Of a DNA stretch of 64,000 nt, positions 8,145 to 16,534 are shown piece by piece. Source of the stretch: JAVEDQ01 sp963783105. GTDB taxonomy: Bacteria > Actinomycetota > Actinomycetes > Frankiales > Frankiaceae. The DNA lies in contig CAWAMI010000003.1 in assembly GCA_963783105.1 (NCBI GenBank), forward strand, positions 124,001 to 188,000, written 5' to 3'. The translations under genes were made by a program, and so were the position numbers. Below the pieces are notes generated by a model. That model saw nothing but the letters and a program-made list of their open reading frames with translations. It was not told the origin of the DNA and did no database searches. How positions within the stretch are numbered: position 1 is the stretch's first letter; each line of letters opens with the position of its first letter.

Positions 8145-9653
8145 ATGCTCGCCACCCGCAGCGGCAGGAGTTCCGGTAGGAGCTCCGGCAGCCGCAGCAC
8201 GGCTCTCGTCGAGCGCAGCGCACGCCTGCTCGCCCGCGGCAGCACCCGACGCGGCTTCCTGGCCCGCGTGGCCGTGCTGGGCTCGGCGCTGTCCGTCGCC
8301 CCCGGCAAGTTCCTGCTCGAGCCCGGGACGGCCTACGCCGCGGTGTGCGGAAGCGGCGCCAGCTGCGCGACGGGCTGGACCGCCTTCTGCTGCACCACCA
8401 ACGGCGTCAACGCCTGCCCGACCGGTTCGCTCGTCGGTGGCTGGTGGAAGGCCGACAACAACGGCTTCTGCGGCGGCGGGGCGCGCTACTACATCGACTG
8501 CCAGGCCAAGTGCGCCCGCTGCACGAGCGGCTGCGCCGACCACTTCTGCGACTCGGGCTGCCTGAACTGCTCCGCGCACTGCGCCTCCGGCACGTGCGAC
8601 AACCGGCGGGTCTGCTGGAACAACTTCCGCTACGGCCAGTGCCACCAGGAGGTCTCCTGCACCGGCCCGGTGCAGTGCCGCGTCGTCTCCTGCACGCCGC
8701 CCTGGGTGATCGACCCGAGCTGCACCACCGCGAGCGCGACCGACAACCGCACCGGGGACCACAGCGCCCCCTGCCTGACCTCCCAGTACTGGTCGCCGAT
8801 CACCCAGAAGTGGCAGGACGTCGGCGGGGGCGGCAGCTACCTCGGGCAGCCCCGGGAGCCGGAGTACGTGAACCCGGACCGGGTGGGGCGCCGCCGCGTC
8901 TTCGCCGGCGGCTCCGTCTACTGGACGCAGGGCACGAGGGCGCACGTGGTGCGCGGCGCGATCCGCGACCGTTGGGCCGCGCTCGGGTGGGAGGCGGGCG
9001 TCCTCGGTTACCCGATCACCGACGAGCTGCCGACTCCCGGGCTCGGGGGCGCCTTCAACCACTTCCGCAAGGGGAACCGCGAGCACTCGATCTACTGGAC
9101 GCGCCGGTGGGGCGCCCACGACGTCCGCGGCGCCATCCGCGCCCGCTGGGCCTCCCTCGGCTGGGAGGCCGGTGTGCTCGGCTACCCGACGACCGGTGAG
9201 CTGACCACAGGCGACCGCCGGGGCCGGTTCAACCACTTCTCCAAGGGCGGCACGGCACCCGACGGATCGATCTTCTGGACACCGCAGAAGGGCGCCTGGG
9301 AGGTCCACGGGGCCATCCACGTCAAGTGGGCCGCGACCCGCGCGGAAGCGGGTCCGCTCGGCTACCCGGTCACCAACGAGCTGACGTGCCCCGACAGGGT
9401 CGGTCGCTACAACCACTTCAGCCGGGATCTCGTCAACACGACCGGGTCGATCTACTGGACGCGCGCGACCGGGGCCCACTGGGTCGCCGGTGCGATCCGG
9501 AACCGGTGGGCCCTGCAGGGCTGGGAGACCGGCCGCCTCGGCTACCCGATCTCCGACCAGCGCTCGGTGCCGGGCGGCGAGGAGTGCGACTTCCAGGGCG
9601 GGCGGATCACCTACGTCGCGGCGACGGACACGACGACGGTCACCTTCACCTGA
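8145..9653 (+). CDS. Tat-exported Cys-rich protein with methylamine-dehydrogenase-light-chain-like domain and four LGFP repeats
   Basis: About 502 residues. The N-terminus has a twin-arginine signal (TRRGFLARVAV) and a hydrophobic stretch ending near AYA. Then comes a domain of about 130 residues with 22 cysteines, including a CP.GS...GGWW...C...YYIDC pattern that resembles the methylamine dehydrogenase light chain. The last 220 residues hold four LGFP repeats (LGYP at about residues 287, 345, 405, 465), which in actinobacteria anchor proteins to the cell envelope. Tat export suits a protein folded before transport. The operon's MauE/MauD-like pair probably handles its disulfides. A TTG at 8139, six bases after GGAGG and overlapping the previous stop, is a credible alternative start. 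Confidence 0.85.
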   Translation: MLATRSGRSSGRSSGSRSTALVERSARLLARGSTRRGFLARVAVLGSALSVAPGKFLLEPGTAYAAVCGSGASCATGWTAFCCTTNGVNACPTGSLVGGWWKADNNGFCGGGARYYIDCQAKCARCTSGCADHFCDSGCLNCSAHCASGTCDNRRVCWNNFRYGQCHQEVSCTGPVQCRVVSCTPPWVIDPSCTTASATDNRTGDHSAPCLTSQYWSPITQKWQDVGGGGSYLGQPREPEYVNPDRVGRRRVFAGGSVYWTQGTRAHVVRGAIRDRWAALGWEAGVLGYPITDELPTPGLGGAFNHFRKGNREHSIYWTRRWGAHDVRGAIRARWASLGWEAGVLGYPTTGELTTGDRRGRFNHFSKGGTAPDGSIFWTPQKGAWEVHGAIHVKWAATRAEAGPLGYPVTNELTCPDRVGRYNHFSRDLVNTTGSIYWTRATGAHWVAGAIRNRWALQGWETGRLGYPISDQRSVPGGEECDFQGGRITYVAATDTTTVTFT

Positions 9654-9671
9654 CGAGCGCCTGCCGAGACG

Positions 9672-10640
9672 TCAGCGCCGCGGCAACGTCGCCGCCACCA
9701 GGTCACTGATCAGCGTGTAGCCGGCGGTCCGCGGGTGGATGTCGCGGAACTGGCAGTAGTAGGTGAGCTGGCAGACCTTCGCCACCGGCACCGGGATGCG
9801 CCCGTAGGGCGCCAGCTCGGTGGTCTGCGTCAAGGGACCGTAGGCGCCGGTGGCGGCCGTGACGTCGACGAAGCGGCCGCCGACGGCTTCGTACTCCGCC
9901 TCGAGCGCCGGATTGATCAGCGACTTGAAGGCCACCACCGACAGCGCGGCCAACTGCTTCTTCGCCGGGTCGGGGGACAGGGCCTCGCCGAGGATCACGT
10001 CCGGGTAGGTGATGCCGACGATCTGCGCCTTCGGCCCGGCGGCGTCACGGAGTCCGCGCAGCAGCCGACCGAGGTTGGCCTTGATGGCCACCACGGCGCC
10101 CGAGACGCACGCGACGGCGTCCGGGGCGTCGCCGCAGGCCGTGACGTCGTTGCCGCCGATCGACACGGTGATCAGCGCGATGCGGCCGCGGTTGTCCCGG
10201 AGGAACTGCTCCGCGGCGGCGGCCTGGGTGGCCGGCGCGTACTGGTTGGCGCCGGGAGCGAGACCCTCCTCGCGGCAGCCGGGGCGCTCGATGATCGAGG
10301 CGGTGGTCGCCCCACCGCAGCCGAAGTTCGTCAGCCGCAGGTCGTAGCCCTTCGCCTTCGCCTTGTCGACCAGCTGGTAGGCGAAGCCGTTGCGGGTGTT
10401 GGAGCCGACCTTGGGAGCCGTGGGCTGGTAACCGGCGGCGTAGGAGTCACCGACCGAGACGTAGATCTGCTGCGGGGATCCGGTCGGCGGCGGGGCGGGG
10501 GTGCGGGACGCCGACGGCGTCGAGCCCGGAGCCGACGGGCCCGCTGCCTGTGACGCGGAGGACGAGGACGACCCGCAGGCCGCGATCAGGAGGAGGAGGA
10601 TCGTCAGCCCGAGGCCGGCGGCACCACGCCGTGCTTGCAC
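9672..10640 (-). CDS. SGNH/GDSL-family lipase/esterase lipoprotein
   Basis: 322 residues. A lipoprotein signal ends in the lipobox LIAAC, followed by a Ser/Pro-rich linker. The SGNH blocks are all visible: GDSY (block I, catalytic Ser), the Gly block around NFGCGG, GGND (block III), and DIHP near the C-terminus (catalytic Asp and His). The enzyme is expected on the outer face of the membrane, hydrolysing esters. Substrate unknown. It starts at GTG 10640 and its 3' end nearly touches the end of the Cys-rich protein gene (convergent). Confidence 0.88.
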   Translation of the reverse strand: MQARRGAAGLGLTILLLLIAACGSSSSSASQAAGPSAPGSTPSASRTPAPPPTGSPQQIYVSVGDSYAAGYQPTAPKVGSNTRNGFAYQLVDKAKAKGYDLRLTNFGCGGATTASIIERPGCREEGLAPGANQYAPATQAAAAEQFLRDNRGRIALITVSIGGNDVTACGDAPDAVACVSGAVVAIKANLGRLLRGLRDAAGPKAQIVGITYPDVILGEALSPDPAKKQLAALSVVAFKSLINPALEAEYEAVGGRFVDVTAATGAYGPLTQTTELAPYGRIPVPVAKVCQLTYYCQFRDIHPRTAGYTLISDLVAATLPRR

Positions 10641-10685
10641 GAACAGCAGCGTACGACCGCCGTACGGCTGATGTTCAGCGTTGAA

Positions 10686-11162
10686 TCAGTTCGAGACCGA
10701 GGCGTTGCCCGCACCGGTGGTCGGCGCCGCCTTCACGTACCAGTGCCGCCGTTGGAACTCCCGCCACGCGTTGCACGGCCCGCCGTAGCGCTGCCTGATG
10801 TAGTCCAGCCCCCACCGGATCTGCGTCGCGGGGTTGTGCACCCAGTCCGGGCCGGCAGCGCGCATCCGGTTCGCGGGCAGCGCCTGAGGGATGCCGTAGG
10901 CGCCGCTCGCGCGGTTGACGGCGTAGACGTTCCAGCCGCTCTCGGCCTGCCAGAGATTGATGAGGCATTGCGCCTGCGAGGACCAGCCCCGCTGATGCAG
11001 CTGCTTTCCCGCGATGTTCCAGGCGGTCTTCACCCCACCGGGCGGGGGCGCACAGCTGACGCTGACCAGCAGGGCGAGTGCCGCAGCCGAGGCAAGGGCC
11101 AGGGTGCACAGCCGGCTCCGGGCCGGCCGGAACCTCCGAGGGGTCAGCCGCAGTCGTCGCAC
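10686..11162 (-). CDS. Transglycosylase SLT-like lipoprotein
   Basis: 158 residues with an Arg-rich signal peptide and a lipobox near SVSC. The body matches the short actinobacterial SLT/lysozyme-like domain: a catalytic Glu in LWQAESGWN, the YGIPQALP motif and the C-terminal QIRWGLDYI.QRYG.PC stretch. It probably cleaves or remodels peptidoglycan outside the membrane. The start codon follows a clear AAGGAG site. The upstream region contains palindromes that may form a structured RNA leader. Confidence 0.85.
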   Translation of the reverse strand: MRRLRLTPRRFRPARSRLCTLALASAAALALLVSVSCAPPPGGVKTAWNIAGKQLHQRGWSSQAQCLINLWQAESGWNVYAVNRASGAYGIPQALPANRMRAAGPDWVHNPATQIRWGLDYIRQRYGGPCNAWREFQRRHWYVKAAPTTGAGNASVSN

Positions 11163-11275
11163 GTGCTGCTCCTTCGTCCGTTCGGCGGGCCGGCGTTGCG
11201 CCGTTCGGCGGGTGCCTCCAGCGGCATCGGCCCAGGAACGGGCGCCCGTTCCACCGCAACGGGTGATTCAGTCGA
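11163..11275 (-). promoter_or_regulatory. Candidate structured 5' leader (possible c-di-AMP/ydaO-type riboswitch)
   Basis: The leader of the SLT lipoprotein gene reads, on the minus strand, GAATCACCC, then GCGGTGGAACGGGC, a perfect 18-base palindrome (11235-11252) and further GC-rich hairpins before the ribosome binding site. The order of an AAUC box, a GCGGxGGAAC element and hairpins recalls ydaO riboswitches, which in actinobacteria often precede peptidoglycan hydrolase genes. Key downstream ydaO boxes are not clearly present, so this is only a candidate. Confidence 0.25.
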
Positions 11276-11294
11276 CGCATCCCACGGGCCGCTT

Positions 11295-11351
11295 GCGGAT
11301 CAACTGCGCCGGCCACCTTCGGGAGGGGCCGCGCAGGGACAGTTGATCCGC
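11295..11351 (-). repeat. 57-bp palindromic interspersed repeat, GGATCAACTG family, copy 1
   Basis: The ends are perfect 12-base inverted repeats (GCGGATCAACTG / CAGTTGATCCGC). The interior, read on the minus strand, begins TCCCTGC.CGGCCCCTCC like the two copies at 23405 and 23509. It lies just downstream of the diguanylate cyclase gene, where it may act as a terminator-like hairpin. Confidence 0.8.
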
Positions 11352-11436
11352 GCGGCCAGGTGGGGTGCTCGCCCGTCGAGTGCGTCCGCGGACCCCGGAG
11401 TTCGCCCGGTCGTGCCTCGACGGGCTGGGCGCGCGG

Positions 11437-13170
11437 CTACGGACCGGATCGGTCGCCCGCGCGGACCACGACCTGCGCACGTCCTCGCCGCTTCGCCTCG
11501 TACATGGCCTGGTCGGCCACGTTCAGCAGCTCCGCCGGCTCGATCGGTGGCGAGATCGCCAGGCCGATGCTGGCGCTGGGGACGTGCTCGCCCCCGTCGA
11601 GCCGCACCGGCTCGACGAGCACGTTCAGCAGCCGGTCGGCGACGTCGCGGGCCGCGTCCTCGTCGATGTCCTCGCACAGGACGACGAACTCGTCGCCGCC
11701 GAGCCGGGCCACCGTGTCGCCGGGTCGCACCGAGCCGACGAAGCGGTTCGCCACCTCCCGCAACAGCGCGTCGCCCTCGGCGTGTCCGCAGGAGTCGTTG
11801 ACCTCCTTGAGGTGGTCGAGGTCGGCGAACAGCACCGCGACCCGTCCGGACGACCGGCGCTCGGTCCGACGCAACGCCTGCGTCAGCCGGTCGAGCAGCA
11901 GAGTCCGGTTCCCGAGCCGGGTCAACGGGTCCTGCAGCGCCTGCCGGGTCAGCTCCTCCTGCGCCGCGACGATCTCGGTGACGTCGCTGATCATCAACAG
12001 CACGCCGACGATGCGCGCGCCGTCGTCGTCGGGCAGGTCGGCGATCCGCACCCGCAGGACGCGCAGCTCCCCGTCGGGCGCCACGTAGCGGTCGTCGAAC
12101 TGCCGGGCCCCGCCCCTCCGGGCGCCGCGTACCCGTTCCGCGATCACCCCCGCGTCGATGCCCAGCAGCGCGGCCGGGGTGCCGGCGTAGACCTCGGACA
12201 GGTCACGGCGCAGCAGGTCGCCCGTCGTCTGGTTGGCGTAGAGCGCGCGGCCGGACAGATCCACGGCCCAGATGCCCTCCTGTGCGGTCTCGGCGATCAC
12301 CCGGTACCGGGCCTCGGACGCGCGCAGCGCCTGTTCCGCCCGTCGGAGGCCGGTGAGGTCCTGGACGTGTCCGTCGAGCGCGTAGGCCGTGCCGTCCGCG
12401 TCCCGCAGGACGGTGAGGTCGACCTGCAGGACCAGCGGCGAACCGTCCCGGGTGGAGCCGGTGCACTCGGTGCGGCTCGAGCTGGTGACGCCGTCGAGGA
12501 CGTCCTGCAGGGGGGAGCCGCAGCCGGCGGCGTCCAGCAGCGGGAACAGGGCGAACACGTCCTGCCCGATCAGCTCGTCGGCGTCGCGGCCGACCAGTCG
12601 GGACAACGCCTCGTTGACGTCGACCACGCGCCCGGACACGTCCAACGTCAGCTGCGGCATGCCGGACTGCTCGAAGCGCGCCCGCAGCCGGGCCTCGCTG
12701 CGCCGCAGCGAACGCTCCATCTCCGTGCGGGCCGTGACGTCGACGCTCACGCCGATGACCCCGACGACGTCGCCGTCGGCGTTGCGGATCGGGCTGTCCG
12801 TCACCAACGCCCGGAACACGTGCCCGTCGCGATGCCGCACGGGGAACTCGCCCGTCCAGTTCCCGCCGGCGAGGACGGAGGAGATGATCTCGGAGGCGTT
12901 GCCGCTCTCCTCGACGGGGACGACGAGGCCGCCCAGCGGTCGACCGAGTGCCTGGGCCTCCGTGTAGCCGTACAGCTGGCTCGCCCGGTCGTTCCAGTAG
13001 ATGACCGTGCCCTGCAGGTCCGTGGCGATGACGGCCTGGCCGACCGCGCCGAGGAGCTGGCGCGCGAGGGCGACGTCGTCGCGCAACGCAGCGGCTCCAA
13101 CACCTCCTGCCACACCCTGATTGTTCCCAACGATGCCGAAACTTGACGCGCGGTATGGGCGTGTCGGCAT
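11437..13170 (-). CDS. PAS-domain diguanylate cyclase
   Basis: 577 residues, no obvious membrane helix. Three PAS/PAC sensory domains follow one another (for example VIATDLQGTVIYWND near residue 50), then a GGDEF domain. The active-site motif GGDEF is intact (491-495), and an inhibitory RxxD site (RPGD, 482-485) sits at the canonical five-residue spacing, so it should make cyclic di-GMP with product inhibition. There is no EAL domain. The ATG at 13170 faces the sugar ABC operon divergently. Confidence 0.92.
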   Translation of the reverse strand: MPTRPYRASSFGIVGNNQGVAGGVGAAALRDDVALARQLLGAVGQAVIATDLQGTVIYWNDRASQLYGYTEAQALGRPLGGLVVPVEESGNASEIISSVLAGGNWTGEFPVRHRDGHVFRALVTDSPIRNADGDVVGVIGVSVDVTARTEMERSLRRSEARLRARFEQSGMPQLTLDVSGRVVDVNEALSRLVGRDADELIGQDVFALFPLLDAAGCGSPLQDVLDGVTSSSRTECTGSTRDGSPLVLQVDLTVLRDADGTAYALDGHVQDLTGLRRAEQALRASEARYRVIAETAQEGIWAVDLSGRALYANQTTGDLLRRDLSEVYAGTPAALLGIDAGVIAERVRGARRGGARQFDDRYVAPDGELRVLRVRIADLPDDDGARIVGVLLMISDVTEIVAAQEELTRQALQDPLTRLGNRTLLLDRLTQALRRTERRSSGRVAVLFADLDHLKEVNDSCGHAEGDALLREVANRFVGSVRPGDTVARLGGDEFVVLCEDIDEDAARDVADRLLNVLVEPVRLDGGEHVPSASIGLAISPPIEPAELLNVADQAMYEAKRRGRAQVVVRAGDRSGP

Positions 13171-13308
13171 CGCCCTATTTCCCTAACGGTCGAGATTGGG
13201 TTGCACACTGTGGTGGCCGCTCATCGTGCTTCGCCGCGATGGCCGCCGCCGGGGGCTGTCTCCGGCGACCCCGAGCAGGTACCGCGCTTCGACGACGAAG
13301 GGTCGGCA

Positions 13309-14202
13309 TTGGGCAAGCAGGGCTGGCGCACATCGGTGACCGCGGTGCCGTTCCTCGCTCCCGCGCTGGTATTCCTCGTCGTCTTCCTGCTGGCGCCGAC
13401 GCTGCTCAGCGTCTTCTGGGGCGGAACCGACAAGTCGCTCACGACCAGCGAGTGGCACTGGACGGGGTTGGCGAACCTGCGCGAGGCCCTCCACGACAGC
13501 CAGGTCGGTACCGCGACCCGGAACACGCTGCTGATCGTGGTGATCAGCGTCCCGCTGTCCATCGCCGTCGGCCTCGGGCTGGCCACCCTCGTCAACCGCG
13601 TCACCCACGGTCGCGCCCTGGTGCGCCTGCTGCTGTTCCTGCCCGTCACGGCCAACCTCGTCGCGATGTCGGTGGTGTTCACCTACGTCTTCTCGCCGGA
13701 TGCGACCGGGCTGGCGAACACGGTCCTGGGCTGGGTCGGGGTCTCGCCGGTGGACTGGCTGGGCTCGCGCACGACCGCCCTGATCGTGGTCGGGTCGGTC
13801 GGGCTGTGGCGCCTCACCGCCCTGGTGTTCGTGCTCTACCTCGCCGGTCTGACCGCGATCCCGGGCAGCGTCGACGAGGCGGCGGAGGTCGACGGGCTGC
13901 GGGGTTGGGTGCGGTTCCGGAAGATCACCTGGCCGTTGCTCGCCCCGACGACCGTGTTCGCCGCCGTCGTGGGCGCCGTCCTGAGCCTGCAGACGTTCGA
14001 GACGGTGGCCGTCCTGAGCCAGGGCGGGCCGAATGGCGCGAGCGAGACCCTGGTCTACCGCATCTACCAGATCGGCTTCCAGCCGTCGTTCCGCGTCGGG
14101 TACGCGAACCTGCTCTCGTCGCTGCTCGTGGCCGTTGCGATCGTGGTCGGCATCCTCGGCTCCCTCGGCGGGCGGCGCTTCGGACGGGCGGAGGCCACGT
14201 GA
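13309..14202 (+). CDS. Carbohydrate ABC transporter permease (MalF/UgpA type)
   Basis: About 297 residues with six predicted helices and the EAA loop (SVDEAAEVDGLRGWVRFRKI) that contacts the ATPase. First of four genes of a sugar importer. The frame is open from TTG 13201 (GTGs at 13210 and 13213), but the extra 36 residues look non-coding. TTG 13309 has GAAGGG six bases upstream and leaves room for divergent promoters, so I prefer it. Its stop overlaps the next start (GTGA). Confidence 0.88.
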   Translation: MGKQGWRTSVTAVPFLAPALVFLVVFLLAPTLLSVFWGGTDKSLTTSEWHWTGLANLREALHDSQVGTATRNTLLIVVISVPLSIAVGLGLATLVNRVTHGRALVRLLLFLPVTANLVAMSVVFTYVFSPDATGLANTVLGWVGVSPVDWLGSRTTALIVVGSVGLWRLTALVFVLYLAGLTAIPGSVDEAAEVDGLRGWVRFRKITWPLLAPTTVFAAVVGAVLSLQTFETVAVLSQGGPNGASETLVYRIYQIGFQPSFRVGYANLLSSLLVAVAIVVGILGSLGGRRFGRAEAT

Positions 14203-15095
14203 GCGCGCCGCTGCCGGGTCAGGCGCTGGCGGAGGGCGGCATCGACCGCGCCCCGAGCCGGGCGGTCGGCGCTGACACGCGGGTCGCGTGGGTCGTGCGC
14301 TGGACGCTGCTGCTGGCGGCCGTGATCGTCGCCCTGCTGCCCTTCGTCTGGATGCTGCGCACCGCCCTCGGACCGTCGCAGACCGCGATCGACCAGACCG
14401 CCGCGCTGCTGCCCAGCAGCGTGACCCTGCAGAACTTCAACCGGGCCTGGTACGACCTCGATCTCGGCACCGCGGTCTTCAACGGCGTGCTCGTCAGCGG
14501 ATCCGTGCTGCTCCTGCAGCTGTTCACCTCGATCACCGCCGGGTACGCGTTCGCCTGCCTGCGCTTCCGCGGCCGGAACCTGCTGTTCGCCCTCGTGCTG
14601 ATCGGGATGCTCATCCCGCCGCAGACCGTCGCGGTGCCGAACTACGTGACCATCTCCGGACTGGGCTTCGCCGACACCCGCTTCGGGCTCGTGCTGCCGT
14701 TCGCGGCCAACGCGATCGGCATCTTCCTCATGCGGCAGTACATGTCGACGGTGCCGACGTCGCTGCTCGAAGCCGCGCGGATGGACGGGCTGGGGGCGTG
14801 GCGGACCCTGTGGCGCGTCGTACTGCCGCAGTGCGCCCCGGCGGTCGCGGCGGTGGCGACGTTCTCCTTCCTCGTCAACTTCAACGAGTACCTGTGGCCG
14901 CTGCTCGTCGCCCGATCGCCGAGCAACTACACCCCGCCGCTCGCCCTGGCGACGTTCACCACGTCGGCCGGCCTGCCCGACTTCGCGCAGCTGTCCGCGG
15001 CGGCATTGATCATCAGCCTGCCCTCGCTCGTCATCTTCCTGATCGCGCAGCGGAAACTCACCGCCGGTCTCGCCGGTAGCGGCGCGGCGGTGTGA
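14199..15095 (+). CDS. Carbohydrate ABC transporter permease (MalG/UgpE type)
   Basis: 298 residues with six helices and the EAA loop (LLEAARMDGLGAWRTLWRVVLPQ). The GTG start overlaps the stop of the first permease, so the two subunits are translationally coupled. It forms the membrane channel of the sugar importer with its neighbour. Substrate not deducible. Confidence 0.93.
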   Translation: MSAPLPGQALAEGGIDRAPSRAVGADTRVAWVVRWTLLLAAVIVALLPFVWMLRTALGPSQTAIDQTAALLPSSVTLQNFNRAWYDLDLGTAVFNGVLVSGSVLLLQLFTSITAGYAFACLRFRGRNLLFALVLIGMLIPPQTVAVPNYVTISGLGFADTRFGLVLPFAANAIGIFLMRQYMSTVPTSLLEAARMDGLGAWRTLWRVVLPQCAPAVAAVATFSFLVNFNEYLWPLLVARSPSNYTPPLALATFTTSAGLPDFAQLSAAALIISLPSLVIFLIAQRKLTAGLAGSGAAV

Positions 15096-15199
15096 TGCTG
15101 ATGACGAAGCCGAACGCTTGTTCTGTTCACACGTGTCGGCCTTCTCGACGGTCTTCCGAGCACCGTCGCCGACTCCCCGTAGGAGAGTGTGGGACCCCG

Positions 15200-16534
15200 A
15201 TGAAGCGCACGAGCTCAGTAGCCCTGCTCGCCGCTCTGCTGAGCGTGACGGTCACGGCCGCCTGCGGCGGCGGCAAGAGCAGCACGCCCAACCTCACGGC
15301 GCCGACGGCCCGCGACGCCCAGGTGACCGTCGACGACGTCAACGGCGCGAAGGCCTCGCCCGAGTGCGCGGCCCAGGTGAAGAACCTGCGCATCGTCACC
15401 TACGGCAACATCGCCGCGTCCGCCGCCAAGGCGAAGGAGTTCCTGGAGAAGACCCATCCCGGGCTGACCGTCGACCTGTCCACGACCGCCACCTCCTACG
15501 CCGAGGTGGTCAGCCAGATCAGCGCCGACCGCGCCGCCGGGCGGCAGACCGACGTCGCCGTCGCGGGCTTCGAGTTCCTGCCCACGTTCGTCAACGACCT
15601 CGGCGCCCAGGAGCTCAGCCCCAAGCTGCTGCGGGCGTCCTACGACCAGCGCTTCCTGCCGCTCGGCCAGTTCAACGGCAAGCAGTACGGCATCCCGCAG
15701 CAGGTGTCGATGCCGGTCCTGATGTACAACGAGAACCTGGTCCGCAAGGCGGGGATCGACCCCAACACCCTGCGGTCGACGGACGGGGTGCTCGCCGCGG
15801 TCGCCAAGCTCGAGCAGGCCGGGGTCTCACGGCCCATCGACCTGTCGACCGAGTTCGGCTACTGGTTCCTCGACACCCTGGCGCACAGCCGGGGGACCGG
15901 CCTGCAGGGTCCGAACGGTCAGCCCGCCTACAACACCCCGGCGGCGGCCGAGGCGATGGCGTTCCTGGCCGCGGTCGGCAAGACGGGGCCGCAGTCGCAG
16001 AACGCGACCACTCAGGGTGCGCTCACGTTCGGTCAGCAGCGTTCGGCCCTCTACGGCGCGACCGTCGCCGCGGTCAGCGCGGCGCGCAACCTGCTCGCCA
16101 ACCGGGGAGACCAGTCGTTCCCGGTCGGCGTCGTGCCGTTCCCGACACTGCCGGGCGGTGAGCTGACCCCGGTCGCCGGAGGCAACTCGCTGGTCGTCCT
16201 CTCCACGGAGCGCTGCCAGAAGGAGATGGCCACCGAGGCCGTCGTCGCGTTGCTCTCGCCCGACCTGCTCGCGGCCGGCATCCAGGCGACGAGCTATCTC
16301 GCGATCGACAAGAAGGCGGCGGAGATCCTCACCGACTTCTACGCGAAGAACCCCGACCTCAAGGCGCTGAACGACCTGGCCCCGAAGTTGGTGCCGCCGC
16401 CGACCTGGCCCGGGGCGCGAGGTTCCGAGATCCCTCAGGTCACGGAGGACCAGGTGACGGCCGTCTACGGCGGGAAGGACCCGACCGCCGCCCTGGCCGA
16501 ACTGCAGACCAAGGCGACGGACCTCACTCGATGA
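15200..16534 (+). CDS. Sugar ABC transporter substrate-binding lipoprotein
   Basis: 444 residues. The signal peptide ends in the lipobox VTAAC, and the mature part has the two-lobed architecture of family 1 extracellular solute-binding proteins (NLRIVTYGN at the start of lobe 1, QYGIPQQVSMPVLMYN in the hinge region). AGGAGAG lies about a dozen bases before the ATG. It captures sugar outside the cell for the two upstream permeases. The ATPase gene starts inside its stop codon (ATGA at 16531). Confidence 0.92.
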   Translation: MKRTSSVALLAALLSVTVTAACGGGKSSTPNLTAPTARDAQVTVDDVNGAKASPECAAQVKNLRIVTYGNIAASAAKAKEFLEKTHPGLTVDLSTTATSYAEVVSQISADRAAGRQTDVAVAGFEFLPTFVNDLGAQELSPKLLRASYDQRFLPLGQFNGKQYGIPQQVSMPVLMYNENLVRKAGIDPNTLRSTDGVLAAVAKLEQAGVSRPIDLSTEFGYWFLDTLAHSRGTGLQGPNGQPAYNTPAAAEAMAFLAAVGKTGPQSQNATTQGALTFGQQRSALYGATVAAVSAARNLLANRGDQSFPVGVVPFPTLPGGELTPVAGGNSLVVLSTERCQKEMATEAVVALLSPDLLAAGIQATSYLAIDKKAAEILTDFYAKNPDLKALNDLAPKLVPPPTWPGARGSEIPQVTEDQVTAVYGGKDPTAALAELQTKATDLTR

